44,156 bases of DNA from assembly GCA_027486335.1 (NCBI GenBank), contig JAIXPK010000173.1, positions 1 to 44,156 of the forward strand, written 5' to 3'. Shown here one piece after another: positions 40,701 to 44,156 of the stretch. The stretch comes from Verrucomicrobiaceae bacterium. Lineage in GTDB: Bacteria > Verrucomicrobiota > Verrucomicrobiia > Verrucomicrobiales > V1-33. The notes beneath the pieces are model-generated. The model had not been told where the DNA came from. It did no database searches and saw only the letters and a program-made list of their open reading frames with translations. The translations under genes were made by a program, and so were the position numbers. Positions within the stretch are counted from its first letter, which is position 1. Every line of letters begins with the position of its first letter.

Positions 40701-43700
40701 GGTTGATGGATTGATGCATGCGCCGGCGGTGCCGACGTCGACGCAACCGGTGACGGTGACGGCGCGGGTGAGTTCGGTGGATCCGCTGGTGACGGTGACG
40801 CTCTGGGAGCGACTGGACACGACGACTGGGAATGCGACGTGGAATGCGTTGGCGATGAACGATGGGGGGACGGGCGGGGATGCGAAGGCTGGGGACGGGC
40901 TGTGGACGGGGACGATTCCGGCGCGGGCGGATGGGACGATTGTGCAGTTTCATGTGAGGGCGTCGACGGCGGCGCAGACGAATGACGATCCGCGTGATCC
41001 GCGAGGGGTGACGGGGGTGAATGGATCGGTGCTGGCGGTGCCGCAGCGACCGGCGATGTATATTGTGGACAATTCGCCGCCGGTGGCTGCGCCTGGGTTG
41101 AACATGCAGCGGTTTGTGCTGTCGCGGTTTCACCGGGGGTCATTGAATCCTGGCACAGGATTCAGCACCACGTGGGACTGGGACCACCAGCGGATGTCGA
41201 ATTTCGGGTGGAACTGCACGGTGATCATCAACGAGCGGGATGTGAGGTATAATGGGGAGATCCGGCGGGGTGGGAGCCCGTGGACGCGGACGGCTAACAA
41301 CAGTCTTGAGCGGGCGCGGTGGAGATCGCCGGCGGACAATCAGTACCGGAGCCAATCCAAATGGGGGATCGACAGTGACGGGACGACGACGAATCCGACG
41401 GCGAGGTTTCACAATCGGATGGTGCGGTACATGATGTATCTGATGGGGTATCCGGTGCCATATTCGGAGTTTGTGCAGTGGGTGGTGAATGAGGATGCGC
41501 CATCGTTCCGTGAGGCGATGGAGATGACGGACAGTGATTTCTTCGATCGGGCGTATGGAGACGGCGGGGAGTTGTTTGAGATTGATGATGCGTGGTACAT
41601 GTATGATTCGAACCTGCACGATGACCGATTGGATGCGGGGAGTGTGACTGGGAGGTGGTCGCTGACGGATTGGACGAATACGGCGGCGGGAGCGAATCCC
41701 GGGGAGGAGAGTCCGATATTCTTCCATGGGAACTGGCCTTTGCGGTTTCCGGAGGGTGAGTATGACGGGACGGCGTATGCTGGGCTGGCGTCGTTCATGA
41801 AGCTGGTGTATAACAACAACAGCGGGGCGATTGCGAATGATGCGGTGTTCCGGGAGCAGTTTGAGCGGATGATGGATACGGACCGGGCGGCGCTTTACAC
41901 GGCGGTGCGCGGGTATGTGGGTGACTGGGATAACTTCACGCTGAACCGTGGGAAGAACGGGTATTTTTACCGGAGGCCGGCGGATGGTCGGTTTGAGTTT
42001 CATCACTGGGACAGTGATCTGGCGTTCCAGAACGCTGCGGAAGCGTTTCTTGGGACAGCGGGCGGGATCGGGTGGTCGAACCTTTCGAACCGGCCGTGGT
42101 TCCGGCAGCGGTATTCGTATTATCTGTCGGAGCTGGTGGGGCGGTACACGAGCGGGTCGGCGCGGATGACGGCGTATCTGACGGCGTTGAACTATCAGTC
42201 GGCGAACACGAATGCGCTGGCACCTTTCAAGACGACTGGGCCGAATACGTTCAGTTATCCTGGGTGGTTTACGGGGCGGCAGACGGCGGCGATTGCGAGT
42301 ATCAATTCGATGGGTGGAACGAATTACACGCGGGCGTTTGCGGTGACGACGGCGAACAACCAGACGGTGACGAACCCGCTGTTCACGTTGAATGGGAATG
42401 CATCGAGCCGGACCCAGCGGGTGGTGGTGGTGGGGCATCCTGAGGCGGTGTTTGCGTGGGTGCCGACGACGTCGAATCTCGGGTTGTGGACCGTGACTGG
42501 GGTGGCGCTCAACAGCGGGGCGAATGTGCTGACGGTGACTGCGGTGGACAGTGAGGGGGTGGTGATTGGGACTGCGGCGATCAACGTGACGCTGAATGGG
42601 AATGCGCCGCCGGTGGCGGTGTTGGCGGCTGAGCCGTCGTCGTTGAAGGTGGCGGCGAATGAGCCGGTGTTGTTTGACGGGACGGGGAGTTTTGATCCGG
42701 ACGGCGGGCCGTTGACGTATGGGTGGACTGTGTCGCCGGGGACTGGGTTCAGTGCGTCCGGGACGGTGCCGGGGCGGCGGGAGTACCGGTTTTTTGTGCC
42801 TGGGGTGTATCTCGTGACGATGACGGTGACGGACTCGGTGGGAGCGGTGGTGGGTGTGCAGACGCGGGATGTGACGGTGTATAACTCGAATGATTATCTG
42901 TCGTTTGGCGGAGGGGACCCTGCGGCGGCTGGGTATCTGGTGGAGAATGTGGAGTATCGGGATAACTTTTCGCCGGGGGCGTATTATTCGCTGGAGGATT
43001 TCAGCGGGCGACTGGTGATTGACGTGAGGGACACGGTGGCGTTGCCACTGACGACGGTGAGTCCGGCGTTTCCGATGGTGACGCGGGCGTTGCCAGGGAC
43101 GACGGATTTTGTGCTGCAGACGGAGTTTGAGCCGATGACGCGGGAGTTTGGGAACTGGCAGGCTGGGTTGTGGATGCAGGTGCAGGAGGGGGGGCAGCCG
43201 GTGACGTATGTGTTCAGTCTGGATGGCGGCACGGCGTTGAATGTGCGGCGCGGGGTGGCACCGAATCCGTTCACGTTTATTGGGACGGTGAACGGGTATG
43301 TGGGGAGCGGGGCGTCGCTTCGGGTGGCGCGGTCTGGGGGGGCGCTGGTGTTTCAGCGGAAGAACGGGGTAGCCTGGACGACGGTGAACACGCAGACGCT
43401 GCCGGCGGGATCGGTGGCGCTGCGCGGGGGGATTTTCACGTCGACGTCGGTGGCGACGAATTCGCGGACAGGATTCAACTACCTGCTGGTGTCGGATACG
43501 GCGGCGGCGAATCCAGTGCTGGCGGGGTTGCGGGTGACGGAGGTGCATTATAATCCTGTGCCGGGCGGGGTGGAGTTCATTGAGTTGCGGAATACGGGGA
43601 CGCAGGTGGTGAGTCTGAGCGGGGTGAGGTTTGATGTGGGCGCGCCGTTTGCGATGGCTGGCACGCCGGTGACGCCGTACACGTTCGGGGCGGAGAGCCT

Positions 43701-44156
43701 TGCGCCGGGAGAGTTCATTGTGATTCCGGAGAATGCGGCGCAGTTTCAGGCGCTGTATGGGATGGGGATCCGGTTGGCACCGGCGTGGACGAGCGGGGGG
43801 CTATCGAATGGTGGCGAGCGGGTGGTGCTGATGGATGGGGCCGGGAATGTGATTCATGATTTCAGCTACGATGATGCTGCGCCGTGGCCGCTGGCGGCGG
43901 ACGGGACGGGGCCGTCGCTTGAGGTGATCAGCACGTCCGGGGACTACAATGACGGGACGAACTGGCGGGCGAGCGGTGAGTTTGGGGGGAGTCCGGGGCG
44001 GCTTGGTGCGGGTCCGGACACGGATGGTGACGGAACGCCGGACAGTCTGGAGGCATTGTTCGGGACGAACCCTGCGAGTGGTGGGTCGTTGCCTGCGGTG
44101 ACGGTGTCGGTGAATGGGGTGACTGGGGCGGTGACCTTGGCGTGGCCGAGTGTGGC
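37786..44156 (+). CDS. Giant secreted lamin-tail/CotH-kinase/PKD multidomain protein (partial, 3' end outside)
   Basis: At least 2,123 residues, open at the window edge. A signal peptide (MKRSLLKSLVPLVVLCGTAA) is followed by lamin-tail domains at about 25-182, 394-517, 524-640, 650-800 and 1914-2069, recognised by motifs such as VFTEVMYNPPAGKPEFVEIQ, VINEIMFNPPSGHVKGEYVE and VTEVHYNPVPGGVEFIELR. About 200-390 is a carbohydrate-binding-like module (WREATDPDGANPEGTWTALD, YYFRKTFTW). About 1090-1505 is a CotH-like kinase domain with YFYRRPADGRFEFHHWDSD (HWDSD around 1406). About 1608-1698 is a PKD domain, 1711-1902 a concanavalin-like sheet domain, and near 2079 a thrombospondin type 3 calcium motif (DTDGDGTPDS). 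CotH in Bacillus phosphorylates spore-coat proteins; here the role is probably at the surface, but unknown. Confidence 0.87.
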   Translation, partial: MKRSLLKSLVPLVVLCGTAADGRAGQVVFTEVMYNPPAGKPEFVEIQNLTSNRHDMAKWQLGGGIAYTFPGFDAARTAAHFINEYERIVVSSADEATTRAAYPGIPGSVRVFGPWTGSLGNGGDSIELRDAARAKHSGLTYGDSDEWPLSADGAGHSLQIVDADREGDDWRNWRASTAALGTPGYVEPARAEEPVTSPEVDLRIAGTPVNYTDAWKYWREATDPDGANPEGTWTALDFADGAWLTGGGLLGAETNAALTPLIQTNFATNYNADLLTYYFRKTFTWNGALTGNSFVLDQYVDDGVVYYLNGRELGGANNGRVRINAGAVTHDSAANALPTGGDAFEELGILTGTLDGQLVAGTNVLCAEVHQSGMGSSDMIFGARFKILSQPPGGVMINEVKPGVAGGGFVEFFNPGNAPVDLNGWYLSDNAANLTKFRIGGSMVVPPSGLATIGYAESGLGLTSPVVVILTQPNGTTRQSMISSGMGVDGRSLGRKPSGSGNWFLFTQPTPGASNESLLAGGGRSPLRLSEAGFGVTGAVEWVELYNAGTGAIDLTGLSVAGRSDFGAKVGLSGTIAAGGYASVNVIFPTDGNGDVTLYLADGGNNVLSAAAIERRAGMSSMGSWPAGSDEWYATAVATRNAANNPVRNADIVINEIMFNPPSGHVKGEYVELTNKGAATVDLSGWRFSKGIDFDFPAGVTLAPGAFLVVANDPAWMTATYGGGVRVLGPVSGTLRNGGERIRLEDANQNLADAVDYNSGGQWPIGPDGMGNSLELMHPGMDNAQPSAWRASDDSGKAVFQSFTHTGTYKELRGGAPTPVTAYKELLLNLVSDGHLVLRNVRLTAAANPAVNLITTGDVTSHGTGTSANGFLCTGTHCLSDTLSDGLHLISYGSGDTKANKAEIDVTGIAGSVGAPGTYTLSFEGRWVSGMPLLVAQTWDRSFGRVFRFPVPNNLGTPGAANSRVVAAPAPTVDGLMHAPAVPTSTQPVTVTARVSSVDPLVTVTLWERLDTTTGNATWNALAMNDGGTGGDAKAGDGLWTGTIPARADGTIVQFHVRASTAAQTNDDPRDPRGVTGVNGSVLAVPQRPAMYIVDNSPPVAAPGLNMQRFVLSRFHRGSLNPGTGFSTTWDWDHQRMSNFGWNCTVIINERDVRYNGEIRRGGSPWTRTANNSLERARWRSPADNQYRSQSKWGIDSDGTTTNPTARFHNRMVRYMMYLMGYPVPYSEFVQWVVNEDAPSFREAMEMTDSDFFDRAYGDGGELFEIDDAWYMYDSNLHDDRLDAGSVTGRWSLTDWTNTAAGANPGEESPIFFHGNWPLRFPEGEYDGTAYAGLASFMKLVYNNNSGAIANDAVFREQFERMMDTDRAALYTAVRGYVGDWDNFTLNRGKNGYFYRRPADGRFEFHHWDSDLAFQNAAEAFLGTAGGIGWSNLSNRPWFRQRYSYYLSELVGRYTSGSARMTAYLTALNYQSANTNALAPFKTTGPNTFSYPGWFTGRQTAAIASINSMGGTNYTRAFAVTTANNQTVTNPLFTLNGNASSRTQRVVVVGHPEAVFAWVPTTSNLGLWTVTGVALNSGANVLTVTAVDSEGVVIGTAAINVTLNGNAPPVAVLAAEPSSLKVAANEPVLFDGTGSFDPDGGPLTYGWTVSPGTGFSASGTVPGRREYRFFVPGVYLVTMTVTDSVGAVVGVQTRDVTVYNSNDYLSFGGGDPAAAGYLVENVEYRDNFSPGAYYSLEDFSGRLVIDVRDTVALPLTTVSPAFPMVTRALPGTTDFVLQTEFEPMTREFGNWQAGLWMQVQEGGQPVTYVFSLDGGTALNVRRGVAPNPFTFIGTVNGYVGSGASLRVARSGGALVFQRKNGVAWTTVNTQTLPAGSVALRGGIFTSTSVATNSRTGFNYLLVSDTAAANPVLAGLRVTEVHYNPVPGGVEFIELRNTGTQVVSLSGVRFDVGAPFAMAGTPVTPYTFGAESLAPGEFIVIPENAAQFQALYGMGIRLAPAWTSGGLSNGGERVVLMDGAGNVIHDFSYDDAAPWPLAADGTGPSLEVISTSGDYNDGTNWRASGEFGGSPGRLGAGPDTDGDGTPDSLEALFGTNPASGGSLPAVTVSVNGVTGAVTLAWPSV

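Noticed and set aside
41140..43548. Minus-strand open frame of 802 codons
   Set aside because: Antisense of the giant surface protein; Arg/His/Pro-rich with no motif.

Overview
The window is GC-rich chromosomal DNA from a free-living Gram-negative bacterium, most likely a member of the Verrucomicrobiota. The pointers are a very large secreted lamin-tail/CotH/PKD protein, a PEP-CTERM-anchored protein, many secreted Ala/Pro/Lys-rich proteins, and a REP-type transposase surrounded by hairpin repeats. No marker gene here fixes the genus, so this placement is an inference.

Layout. 1-210 is the 3' end of carB. 290-1900 holds three small unrecognised genes of ordinary base composition. 1900-3170 is a repeat-rich zone centred on a RAYT/IS200-like transposase. 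3172-5852 encodes an ABC-2 exporter pair, followed by a divergent membrane-anchored protein. 7002-8737 is a two-gene unit (hydroxyacid dehydrogenase, HTH-metallo-beta-lactamase fusion). 9076-13819 carries pyrG, a CE15-type esterase, a secreted HExxH protein and a glucuronokinase-like GHMP kinase. 13984-19894 has a Lys-rich secreted protein, a D,D-carboxypeptidase, phosphofructokinase, and an AmgK-like kinase overlapping a CHASE2-like membrane protein. 19958-23551 is an island of atypical composition: a SUKH-like protein, a PEP-CTERM protein, a glycosidase-like protein, a frameshifted gene and a small membrane protein. A four-copy tandem repeat (23791-24190) follows. 24270-29775 is a run of plus-strand metabolic and housekeeping genes ending in queD. 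29795-36768 is a tightly packed minus-strand run: nuoM, nuoN, sufE, tatD, a metallophosphoesterase, ruvA and an ATP-grasp-like gene. A divergent M48 lipoprotein follows, and then the first 2,123 codons of a giant surface protein that runs off the window.

The most striking global property is strand asymmetry. The plus strand is strongly G over C almost throughout, whichever strand is coding, so plus-strand genes favour G-ending codons and minus-strand genes favour C-ending codons. The two accessory segments (about 290-1900 and 19958-23560) break this pattern. Several families of intergenic hairpin repeats lie around them and around the RAYT gene. Two repeat families show compensatory stem changes, so the hairpins look selected.

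Functional themes: cell envelope and peptidoglycan recycling (D,D-carboxypeptidase, AmgK-like kinase, M48 lipoprotein, ABC exporter), plant-polymer or uronate use (CE15 esterase with glucuronokinase-like kinase), DNA repair and maintenance (RuvA, PdeM-like, TatD) and respiration (an orphan nuoM-nuoN pair next to a perfect CRP-type palindrome).
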